Assembly (NCBI GenBank): GCA_016932895.1 | Contig: JAFGCA010000139.1 | Span: 1-19,293, forward strand | DNA from: Sedimentisphaerales bacterium | GTDB taxonomy: Bacteria > Planctomycetota > Phycisphaerae > Sedimentisphaerales > SG8-4 | DNA: 19,293 nucleotides | Direction: 5' to 3' | Part shown: piece by piece, positions 8,011 to 14,451 of the stretch | Layout of the letters: each line of letters opens with the position of its first letter | Position numbering within the stretch: the stretch's first letter is position 1 | The notes under the pieces: generated by a model | What the model saw: only the letters and a program-made list of their open reading frames with translations | Told to the model about the DNA's origin: nothing | Databases searched by the model: none | Translations under genes and position numbers: made by a program

Positions 8011-8835
8011 ATGCCACTACGCCGGATCGCTATGATGCTCACCGCTGCGACGCTGGTTGCAGCCTCCGTAGCTGCGAGTGTGACTGCGGCCTCGGAGACG
8101 CCGTCAGAAGAAGACATTTGGAAAGACGAGCCAAGGCAACCGCGGTACTGGTGGGATCGCGGGCTCTCGGCGGAAACCATCGAGCGGGTGATGGCCGGTG
8201 TACGCAAGCGAAACCCGGACCAGGCAAAAGAGCTGGAACAGTTGCGCAAGAGGGACGAGGACCTGTTCAAGATCAAGCTGCGCGAGTACGGCCAGCCGGA
8301 ATTCGAGCAGATGGGACGCGAGTACTGGGCGGCCCGCCGACAACGGCGCAACGAAGAGTTTCTCGAGTGGCTCAAGGCCAACTACGCCAAGGAGCACGAA
8401 GAACTCGTCCAGCTCAAGGACAGAGACACGACCGTATACGTCAAGAACTTCGAGACGCTCATGAACCGCTACGGGCGCATCTTCGACGCCGACCGCACCA
8501 ACCCGGAGCTCGGCGCCGTGCTCAAAGAGGACCTGGCGCTCAAGAGAACGCGGGACGAGCTGCGTCACCGCATGCGCCACGAAGGCTCCGAAGCCAAGCG
8601 GCAAAAGCTTGGAGCCGAGCTGCAGGAGGTGGTCGCCCGGCGCTACGACCTCATCGTGCGTCAGAAGGAAATCGCCTACGAGCACCTGCTCAAGAAGCTC
8701 GCCGACCTGCAGGGGCAGGTCCAGGAGAGCAAGAACGAGATCAAGAAGTGGAAGGACGACCGCATCAAGCAGGAAAACGTCCGCCAACGTCTCAAAGCCC
8801 TGACCGAGAACAGATCCAAATTCCGCTGGGACTAA
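8011..8835 (+). CDS. Exported coiled-coil protein with internal repeats, unknown function
   Basis: This 274-aa protein begins with a signal peptide (MPLRRIAMMLTAATLVAASVAASVTA, likely cut after A26 or A27) and is otherwise almost entirely charged helix, suggesting a periplasmic coiled-coil. Two internal repeats are visible: residues 64-94 (NPDQAKELEQLRKRD... LREYG) and 122-155 (KANYAKEHEELVQLKDRD... MNRYG). The ATG at 8011 is chosen because GGAAAGGA (7995-8002) lies 8 nt upstream; the in-frame TTG at 7993 overlaps that SD and would disrupt the signal peptide. It is the third gene of the sigma operon (5-nt gap), so it is probably the effector or sensor of that system. The family is not recognised; a helical periplasmic chaperone or metal-stress protein (Spy/ZraP-like in style) is a speculative alternative. 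Confidence 0.75.
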   Translation: MPLRRIAMMLTAATLVAASVAASVTAASETPSEEDIWKDEPRQPRYWWDRGLSAETIERVMAGVRKRNPDQAKELEQLRKRDEDLFKIKLREYGQPEFEQMGREYWAARRQRRNEEFLEWLKANYAKEHEELVQLKDRDTTVYVKNFETLMNRYGRIFDADRTNPELGAVLKEDLALKRTRDELRHRMRHEGSEAKRQKLGAELQEVVARRYDLIVRQKEIAYEHLLKKLADLQGQVQESKNEIKKWKDDRIKQENVRQRLKALTENRSKFRWD

Positions 8836-8844
8836 GGTGGGGCG

Positions 8845-8886
8845 ATTTGGCATTTACCATTTGGCACTTACGACTTGGTATTTCGC
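8845..8886 (+). repeat. Degenerate 14-bp tandem repeat, three copies
   Basis: ATTTGGCATTTACC (8845-8858), ATTTGGCACTTACG (8859-8872) and ACTTGGTATTTCGC (8873-8886) are contiguous copies of a 14-bp unit. It begins 10 nt after the stop codon of the coiled-coil gene. The unit is AT-rich in an otherwise GC-rich genome. Confidence 0.75.
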
Positions 8887-9000
8887 ATCGCTTTGCCCTG
8901 GACGTGCGTGACGAATCGGGGCGGCTCTGTCACCATTCATCAGCCCTCATCTGCATTTGCATCGCGTACGCATCAGCTTAGTGCTTTGTTACACCTTGTA

Positions 9001-9130
9001 TGATGGGTTTAGACACGGTGTGGCAGCGTCAAGGCCGTAGGCCTTGGCGATGGTTCGTTCGGATTTGAGAGGCGCCATCGCCAAGCTGCGCTTGACGCTG
9101 CCACACGGAACGTCTGGACGATACCCATCA
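9001..9130. repeat. 130-bp MITE-like inverted-repeat element
   Basis: The outer ends TGATGGGT (9001-9008) and ACCCATCA (9123-9130) are perfect inverted repeats. Inside them a perfect 16-bp pair, GTGTGGCAGCGTCAAG (9018-9033) and its complement (9091-9106), encloses a further 11-bp pair, CTTGGCGATGG (9043-9053) and CCATCGCCAAG (9075-9085). The loop is 21 nt. The left arm also folds locally (CAAGGCC-GTA-GGCCTTG, 9030-9046). No target-site duplication is obvious at the ends and there is no internal gene, so this is either a non-autonomous mobile element or a large REP/BIME-like palindrome. Confidence 0.8.
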
Positions 9131-9166
9131 TTTGGCGAGAAATGAAGCAGTAGCTTGTGCCCCGCA

Positions 9167-9203
9167 TGTCATCCTGAACGAAGAGCAGCGCAGTGAAGGA
9201 TCT
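9167..9203 (+). repeat. REP-like unit of the GTCATCCTGA...GAAGGATCT type
   Basis: The sequence starts TGTCATCCTGAACGAAG (9167-9183) and ends AGTGAAGGATCT (9192-9203), with short complementary ends ATCCT and AGGAT. It resembles a short repeat I recall as dispersed between genes in many bacterial genomes. It lies 41 nt from the 3' end of the - strand rhodanese-thioredoxin gene, a typical position for such repeats. Copy number in this genome cannot be seen here. Confidence 0.55.
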
Positions 9204-9244
9204 GGCCTGCGGATTTACCATGCCCCCCGTGTGCCGGCCGTCTG

Positions 9245-11074
9245 TCAACGGGGCGCGGCCTCTTCGTGGTCGATGGCGGCCTGGATGGCGGCACTCAGCA
9301 CGAACGCCGGGGTCTCGCCCAGGAACCGCTCGAAGACGTTGCCGTTCCTGAACACGATCAGCGTGGGGACGGCCGAGACGCCGTAGGCTTGCGCGACGCT
9401 GCGCGCCTCGTCGATATCCAGCTTGCCCACCACCGCCTTGCCCCCAACCTCCGCAGCCACCTCGTCCATGATCGGCGCCTGGACGCGGCAGTGCGAACAC
9501 CACGTCGCATAGAAGTCCACCAGGACCACGCCCGTAGCGATGGTCTGGTCGAAATCCCCCTCATCCAGCTCGACGACCACGCCCGCACATGGCGGAACCT
9601 CCCCAACCTCCCAAGCCAAACGCGGATACCCCCCCTCCGGCATCCACCAGACACCATTCTCCGCCTCGCAAATAAAGCCCCAACCGGCTTCCAGGAAGGT
9701 GTCAACCGTCTGCATCTCCGCGGTCGTCTTGCCCGTTCCGCCCTCACTCATCGCTTGACCGCTGGCCTCCACGTCCCAGAACGAGTCTACGACATGGCCC
9801 AGATCGCCCCAGCCCACCAGGCCGTGGAAGCCCGTGGTGCCACTTACCGGGCCCACTGAATAGCAGTGGAAGATCTCGCCACCTACATACTTGCCGACAA
9901 AGAAAACGTAGTTCGCCCCCACCAATCCTCCCACGCCGCGTCCAGTTCCAGAAACAGGGCCTCTGGAGTAGGAATTGATGATCAGACCGGCGCCCGTAGC
10001 CCCTGCCAATCCCCCGACACGGTCGGCGCCGCTGACGGTGGCCCTGCTGAAGCACTGGGCGACAATACCGGTGATATTCTGGCCGATCAGACCGCCGACG
10101 TTTTCCTGTCCCAAAACCGAACCGGTGGCGTAGCAACGAGTCACTTCGCCGCCGAGGTTCTCGCCCGCCAATGTGCCGACGTAGCTGCCGAAGCCTACAA
10201 TGTTTGCGTCGACCACCCTCAGGTTCCGAATCTTGGCCGAGACATCCAGCCGGCCGAACAACCCGAGGAAGCTCTCGCCTTCCACGGCCAAACCGGAAAT
10301 AGAGTAAGCGTCGCCCTCGAAGGCGCCCCTGAAGGGAGTGCCTTGAAAACCCGGCTCGGCGTCATTCGTATCCGGAGCAATCACGGCCCTGTCATACGAA
10401 TAGCCGGCCAGATCGATATCCGCCATGAGCTTGAATCGCTCGGCGTAATCGTTCGGCTCGGCTCCCAGGGCGTTTAGATGCTCGGCCGTGTAGATCAGGT
10501 AGGGATCGTCGGGCTCGCCCGTTCCACCCCCGCTGCCTTCCGGCCGATTCGGGTCGAGGTCGATGTCGGCGGTGAGGATGAAGTGCTTGTCGTAGTCCTC
10601 GGGGGTTTCGCCGAGGGCGATCAGATCGGCGGCCGTGGCGATTTGGTACGGGTCGTCGGCCGTGCCGCTGCCGCCGGAGTATTTGCAGGGCGCGGTTTCC
10701 CATGTCCAGGCGCTCATGCCTCCCAGCATGTCGTAGACATTGGAGAAGCCTCTGCGATCCAGAAAGGTCGCGGCGGCGTTGCTGCGGGCCCCGCTGCGGC
10801 ACACCACCAGGATCGGACGGTCCGGAGGCAGCTCCTCATAGCGGGCGGGCAGCACTCCCGAGTTCCACGGGTAGTTCACCGCCCCCGGAATGTGCCCCAC
10901 GGCGTCGCAGTATTCCGACGGCTCCCTGACGTCGATAACGATCAAGCCGTCCGTGGAATCAATGAGGTCCCGCGCCTGTTCGGCCGTAACGTCGGTATGG
11001 GCCCAGGCGCAGGGACTGGACGCGACCAGAAGCACCCCCGCCAGAAACAGCACGGCTTTGATATCGATTTTCAT
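9245..11074 (-). CDS. Secreted rhodanese - GLUG repeat - thioredoxin fusion protein
   Basis: This 609-aa protein starts at the ATG at 11074, which has SD AGGGAGG (11082-11088 on the + strand) 7 nt upstream. A signal peptide (residues 1-26, ending PCAWAH) directs export. Residues 27-127 are a rhodanese domain with active-site loop CRSGARS (C92-S98) and the VIDVREPSEY motif. Residues 132-172 and 182-222 are two copies of a module reading GTADDPYQIATAADLIALG...ADIDL. Residues about 250-435 carry GLUG-type repeats (VGGLIGQ, VGGLAGA, VGGLVGA) typical of beta-helical surface proteins. Residues about 500-609 are a thioredoxin domain with active site WCSHC (525-529) and cis-Pro P570 in AVPT. Both catalytic sites look intact. 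CSHC differs from the usual CGPC, which would shift redox potential. A periplasmic or cell-surface sulfur-transfer/disulfide role is inferred; the exact function is unknown. Confidence 0.88.
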   Translation of the reverse strand: MKIDIKAVLFLAGVLLVASSPCAWAHTDVTAEQARDLIDSTDGLIVIDVREPSEYCDAVGHIPGAVNYPWNSGVLPARYEELPPDRPILVVCRSGARSNAAATFLDRRGFSNVYDMLGGMSAWTWETAPCKYSGGSGTADDPYQIATAADLIALGETPEDYDKHFILTADIDLDPNRPEGSGGGTGEPDDPYLIYTAEHLNALGAEPNDYAERFKLMADIDLAGYSYDRAVIAPDTNDAEPGFQGTPFRGAFEGDAYSISGLAVEGESFLGLFGRLDVSAKIRNLRVVDANIVGFGSYVGTLAGENLGGEVTRCYATGSVLGQENVGGLIGQNITGIVAQCFSRATVSGADRVGGLAGATGAGLIINSYSRGPVSGTGRGVGGLVGANYVFFVGKYVGGEIFHCYSVGPVSGTTGFHGLVGWGDLGHVVDSFWDVEASGQAMSEGGTGKTTAEMQTVDTFLEAGWGFICEAENGVWWMPEGGYPRLAWEVGEVPPCAGVVVELDEGDFDQTIATGVVLVDFYATWCSHCRVQAPIMDEVAAEVGGKAVVGKLDIDEARSVAQAYGVSAVPTLIVFRNGNVFERFLGETPAFVLSAAIQAAIDHEEAAPR

Positions 11075-11111
11075 GGCTGTGCCTCCCTGAGAACAGAATC
11101 CGCCATGCCCC

Positions 11112-11140
11112 AGTCTACCAAATCGGCCCTGTGACGTCAA
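11112..11140 (-). promoter_or_regulatory. Probable sigma-70-type promoter of the rhodanese-GLUG-thioredoxin gene
   Basis: On the - strand, TTGACG (11140-11135) and TAGACT (11117-11112) are 17 nt apart, matching the consensus 5/6 and 4/6. The start of transcription would fall near 11105, giving a leader of about 30 nt with the strong AGGGAGG ribosome-binding site before the ATG at 11074. Confidence 0.55.
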
Positions 11141-11176
11141 TCGGCCGTACGATCGTGCGTCAGGTCTATTTTTTCA

Positions 11177-11205
11177 TTGACGAATACGGCTACTTGGTTC
11201 ATAAT
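11177..11205 (+). promoter_or_regulatory. Strong sigma-70-type promoter reading into the repeat array
   Basis: TTGACG (11177-11182) and CATAAT (11200-11205) are separated by 17 nt, matching the consensus 5/6 at both boxes. The -10 box sits in a perfect palindrome TTCATA-A-TATGAA (11198-11210), a possible operator. The next + strand gene begins about 640 nt later at 11848, so the transcript would carry the whole repeat array as a leader or as a separate RNA. Confidence 0.5.
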
Positions 11206-11448
11206 ATGAATAACGGCGCGGGCGGCGTCGCAGGTGAGGCCGACCGTTGCATGAGATGGAGCCCGCCGGACCGGCTGCCCCGGGCTGAGGTTGCGTCTGT
11301 GCATTCACAGGCCCCTGTGGCAGCGAGAGACACGAATGAAACTCATGCGAGACCCACATGTACGAGACCATGGCCTGCCGCTTCGCAGGCGACGGCGATC
11401 CCGCGTGTCGCCGACCGCCCGGCTCGGCCTGCGAGGGGCGGGGATGAC

Positions 11449-11763
11449 AAACGAACCCAATTGCCGCGCTTTTCGGGCTAAAAATGAGGGTGCAGCCGAA
11501 AAACAAAGCCAATTGCCACCGGCCTTGCCACCCGGACGCCGGCCTCCGGGCCCCCTGCCGACCGGCTGGGGTCCCACCGCGCCAAACAAACCCAATCCGG
11601 GCATCGGCTCCCTTTCCGAACAACCGGGGCCCGGCGCGCCAAACGAACCCAATCCGGGCATCAGCCCCCTTTCCGAGCGACCGGGGCCGGTCGCGCCAAA
11701 CAAAGCCAATTTCCCGCTTGCTGGCCTGGAAACGCAGATATGGATTGCAGAACAAAGCCAATT
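11449..11763 (+). repeat. Interspersed 14-bp motif, six copies, including a 57-bp tandem array
   Basis: The motif AAACRAASCCAATY occurs at 11449-11462, 11501-11514, 11584-11597, 11641-11654, 11698-11711 and, with a first-base G, 11750-11763. The copies starting 11584, 11641 and 11698 are spaced exactly 57 nt and share flanking sequence (GCGCC before, CCGGGCATC after in the first two), so they form a tandem array of two full units plus the start of a third. The copies at each end are 52 nt from their neighbour. Translated, the motif gives N-E-P-N, T-N-P-I, K-Q-S-Q or N-K-A-N peptides in different frames. Confidence 0.8.
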
Positions 11764-11847
11764 TGCCGGCCGCGACCGATTGACGGATGCCGGCTGGAAA
11801 TGGTACAAGAGGCCCGCGTGAAACCTGAAATAGACCGGGAGTTCGTG

Positions 11848-12828
11848 ATGCAGAAATCGAGTTCGCCCCTTCTTGGTGTGGGGGTAATGATCCTCCTGGC
11901 GGTGGGCCAGGCGGCGTGGGCCGGCGATACCGTATTCTCGGTGCGGGGGGCCCAAACGTACCTCAACGACCGGCCCTTCCTGGTCAAGGGCCTGCGATGC
12001 TCCAACGCGCTGCATTCCGAGAAGGCGACTCAGGAGCTGATCGACTATCTTCCCCTGTTCGCAGCGTACGGCGTCAATACGATCAGCGTGTACTTCATGG
12101 GCTCGCGCTTCGGGGACGTCAAGGGCTACCGCGAAGACGGATCGCTCGATCCGGTCTACGCCCGGCGGATGGGGCAGATCATCGAGGCCGCCGACAAGCG
12201 AGGGATGGTGATCCTGGTCGGGTGTCTGTACTGGGGCAACTCGAAGGGCAAGTGGGAAAGCTGGACGCAGAAGGAGGCCAGCGCCGCCGTGGCCAACACC
12301 GCAGCCTGGCTCAAGGCCAACAACTACCGCAACGTCTTCGTCGACCCGGACAACGAGGGCATGGCCAGACGCGACAAGGGGTTCGATGCGCGGGCGATGG
12401 TCCAGGCCGGCAAGGCGGCGGACCCCTGCTGCGTGATCGCCACGAACTTCAAGGGCGAGCCCCCTGCTGAGGCGGACCTCGGCATTCATTTCGCCAAGCG
12501 CGTGGAGGGCAAACCCTACATCGACAGCGAGGCGACGCCCGGCAACGCTCCCGGCGGCTACTGGGGCAAATACAGCAAGCGAGACGGATACTACAACTAC
12601 ATCAACATCGGCGTCTATACCGAGGCCATGAAAGCCGAGCAGAAGCGACAGACCGTCGCGCATTTGTCTCGCGGCGAAGGCTATATGCTGGCGTCCACCT
12701 GGCTGCAGTGCGTCCCGCCTTACGGCCCGAACCACCGCCCCGGCGGCGACGGCTCCGAGGACGAACCCGGCATCGAATGGTGGCTCGAATTCCTGCGCGA
12801 TTATTACGGTGCGTATCTTCCGCGATAG
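11848..12828 (+). CDS. Secreted glycosidase-like protein (TIM-barrel, cellulase-like)
   Basis: This 326-aa protein has a signal peptide (residues 1-25, MILLAVGQAAWA). The start ATG at 11848 has GGGAG (11837-11841) 6 nt upstream; an in-frame ATG at 11740 would begin inside the last repeat motif and would precede the signal peptide, so it is rejected. The mature part opens like family-5/clan-A glycosidases (QTYLNDRPFLVKGLRCSN, then YGVNTISVYF and RGMVILVG strands). Candidate catalytic acids are E170 in DPDNEG (like the N-E acid/base of clan A) and E228 in YIDSEATPG (a possible nucleophile). The C-terminal GEGYMLASTWLQ fits a barrel's last strand. The substrate is unknown. The neighbouring sulfatase suggests work on a sulfated glycan. 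The family assignment is by pattern and needs a profile search. Confidence 0.65.
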   Translation: MQKSSSPLLGVGVMILLAVGQAAWAGDTVFSVRGAQTYLNDRPFLVKGLRCSNALHSEKATQELIDYLPLFAAYGVNTISVYFMGSRFGDVKGYREDGSLDPVYARRMGQIIEAADKRGMVILVGCLYWGNSKGKWESWTQKEASAAVANTAAWLKANNYRNVFVDPDNEGMARRDKGFDARAMVQAGKAADPCCVIATNFKGEPPAEADLGIHFAKRVEGKPYIDSEATPGNAPGGYWGKYSKRDGYYNYINIGVYTEAMKAEQKRQTVAHLSRGEGYMLASTWLQCVPPYGPNHRPGGDGSEDEPGIEWWLEFLRDYYGAYLPR

Positions 12829-12856
12829 TACGCGGTTCATAGATCGTGCGATTGTA

Positions 12857-12931
12857 GATTGCGTCGCCTCGCTGGCAATGACGTCGAGGATTCGTATTTG
12901 TCATTGCCAGGAACGCAGCGACGAAGCAATC
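12857..12931. repeat. 75-bp palindromic repeat of the GTCATTGC...GAAGCAATC type
   Basis: CTGGCAATGAC (12872-12882) and GTCATTGCCAG (12900-12910) are a perfect 11-bp inverted pair around a 17-nt loop. The outer ends GATTGC (12857-12862) and GCAATC (12926-12931) also pair, with weaker pairing between. The right arm ends ACGAAGCAATC, resembling a short repeat I recall as dispersed in several bacterial phyla. It lies between the glycosidase-like and sulfatase genes. Confidence 0.7.
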
Positions 12932-12990
12932 TCCTGTCCATGGCAGTCGCAAGACTGGCGAAATGTGGTAGCAGGTACAGAGGTGATTGC

Positions 12991-14415
12991 ATGCAACGAC
13001 GTGACTTCCTCAAATTAGCTGGCATGGGTGCGGCGGCGATGTCACTGGGCAATACGGATGCGTGGTGCGCCTCGCGGTCGGGTGCCGACAAGCCCAACAT
13101 CATCTTCATCATGGTCGACGACCTGGGCAAGGAGTGGGTGAGCTGCTACGGGGCCGAGGAGATCGAGACGCCGCACATCGACGCGCTGGCGGCCGGCGGG
13201 ATGCGCTTCGAAAACGCCTATTCCATGCCGCAATGCACCCCCAGCCGCGCCACGCTGCTGACGGGACAGTACCCCTGGCGCACCGGCTGGGTCAACCACT
13301 GGGACGTACCCCGCTGGGGCGTGGGCTACTTCGACTGGCGCCATCACACCACGGTCGCGCAGCTTCTCAAGCGGGCCGGCTACGCCACCGCCGCCGCGGG
13401 CAAGTGGCAGATCAACGACTTCCGCGTCACGCCCGACGCCATGAAGAAACACGGCTTCGACGAGTGGTGCATGTGGACCGGAGGCGAAGGCGGCAACCCG
13501 CCCAGCGACGAGCGCTACTGGGACCCGTACATCCACACGGGCAGCGAGAGCAAGACGCACAAGGGCAAGTTCGGCCCGGACGTCTACACGCAGTTCCTCA
13601 TTGATTTCGCCGGGCGGCACAAAGACGAGCCGATGTTCCTGTACTTCCCGATGTGCCTGACGCACGGCCCGCTGGTGGCGACACCGGACGAGCCCGATGT
13701 CACGGAGAAGACGGCCAAGCACAAGGCGATGGTCCGCTACATGGACAAGCTCGTCGGGCAGCTCGTTGCCGCCCTGGAGAGGCTGAAGATTCGCGAGAAG
13801 ACGATTGTCGTCTTCACGACCGACAACGGCACCAGCGGCGGCCTCACGGGCACGCGCCGCGGACGTCGCGTCAGAGGCGGCAAGGCCAAGAAGCTGGAGT
13901 GCGGCGTCTGCGCGCCCTTCGTCGTCAACGGCCCCGGTCTGGTGCCGGCCGGCACCGTCACCGACGCCCTGACCGACTTTGCCGACCTGCTGCCCACCTT
14001 CTGCGAGCTGGGCGGAGCGAGCGTCCCGGACGACCTGATCGTGGACGGCAAGTCATTTGCACCGCTGATCTTAGGCAAGGCAGACGACTCGCCCCGCCAA
14101 TGGATCATGGCGCTGGGTCACGGGGCTGCGAAGCTCGACGAGCAAGGCGTTCGCGGCGTTTACGATTACGCCTCCCGCGTCCTGCGTGACAAACGGTACA
14201 AGGTCTGGGTCGATGAGGCGGCGCAGATCACGCGGCTCCACGATCTCCAGGAAGACCCCTGGGAGGAAACCAACCTGATCGAAAGCGAGAACGTGACACA
14301 CCGGCATGCGCTGCGGCGATTCCAGAGGCTCGTCGATGCCATGCCCCGGCTCGATGGACGGCCCCGCTACACGCCGCGCGCCGCCAATCCGTGGGACCGC
14401 AAGCCCAAATCGTAA
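12991..14415 (+). CDS. Tat-exported Cys-type sulfatase
   Basis: This 474-aa sulfatase would hydrolyse sulfate esters, probably on polysaccharides, outside the cytoplasm. The N-terminus MQRRDFLKLAGMGAAAMSLG is a twin-arginine signal. The sulfatase signature CTPSR puts the formylglycine precursor at C82, followed by ATLLTGQYPWRTG. Metal ligands are D43 and D44 in MVDDLG and D278-N279 in TTDNGTSGG. The start ATG at 12991 is chosen for AGAGG (12979-12983) 7 nt upstream and for the Tat motif; the reading frame is open further back through the palindromic repeat, but that part is not protein-like. A Cys-type sulfatase needs a maturation enzyme to make formylglycine, which is not in the window. It follows the glycosidase-like gene by 162 nt on the same strand. 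Confidence 0.93.
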   Translation: MQRRDFLKLAGMGAAAMSLGNTDAWCASRSGADKPNIIFIMVDDLGKEWVSCYGAEEIETPHIDALAAGGMRFENAYSMPQCTPSRATLLTGQYPWRTGWVNHWDVPRWGVGYFDWRHHTTVAQLLKRAGYATAAAGKWQINDFRVTPDAMKKHGFDEWCMWTGGEGGNPPSDERYWDPYIHTGSESKTHKGKFGPDVYTQFLIDFAGRHKDEPMFLYFPMCLTHGPLVATPDEPDVTEKTAKHKAMVRYMDKLVGQLVAALERLKIREKTIVVFTTDNGTSGGLTGTRRGRRVRGGKAKKLECGVCAPFVVNGPGLVPAGTVTDALTDFADLLPTFCELGGASVPDDLIVDGKSFAPLILGKADDSPRQWIMALGHGAAKLDEQGVRGVYDYASRVLRDKRYKVWVDEAAQITRLHDLQEDPWEETNLIESENVTHRHALRRFQRLVDAMPRLDGRPRYTPRAANPWDRKPKS

Positions 14416-14451
14416 AGGAGATCGATCGAGAGGCGCGCCCCGGAACCGGCG

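Larger units (their letters stand above)
8836..9244. other. 409-nt repeat-rich spacer between convergent genes
   Basis: No coding sequence is supported here. The spacer lies between two genes that point at each other and contains three different repeats in series: a 14-bp tandem repeat (8845-8886), a 130-bp inverted-repeat element (9001-9130) and a REP-like unit (9167-9203). The stretch 8887-9000 and the last 40 nt show nothing recognisable. Reading frames that cross the spacer have composition and phase that follow the repeats, not a protein. Confidence 0.7.
11075..11847. other. 773-nt intergenic region with divergent promoters and a repeat array
   Basis: It separates the divergent rhodanese-thioredoxin and glycosidase-like genes. 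It holds promoters on both strands near one end, then about 240 nt (11206-11448) with no recognised feature, then a repeat array (11449-11763). Several reading frames stay open through the array because the 57-bp unit is a multiple of three. However, the 14-bp motif occurs in more than one phase of any frame, and no frame has a convincing ribosome-binding site, so none is called as a gene. Confidence 0.65.

Noticed and set aside
11291..11821. Long + strand open frames (up to 176 aa) through the repeat array, and matching - strand frames
   Set aside because: The frames stay open because the 57-bp unit is a multiple of three in a GC-rich region. The motif appears in different phases and no ribosome-binding site or recognisable domain is present.
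12859..12990. N-terminal extension of the sulfatase through the palindromic repeat
   Set aside because: The Tat signal and a good Shine-Dalgarno place the start at 12991. The extension is a translation of the repeat.
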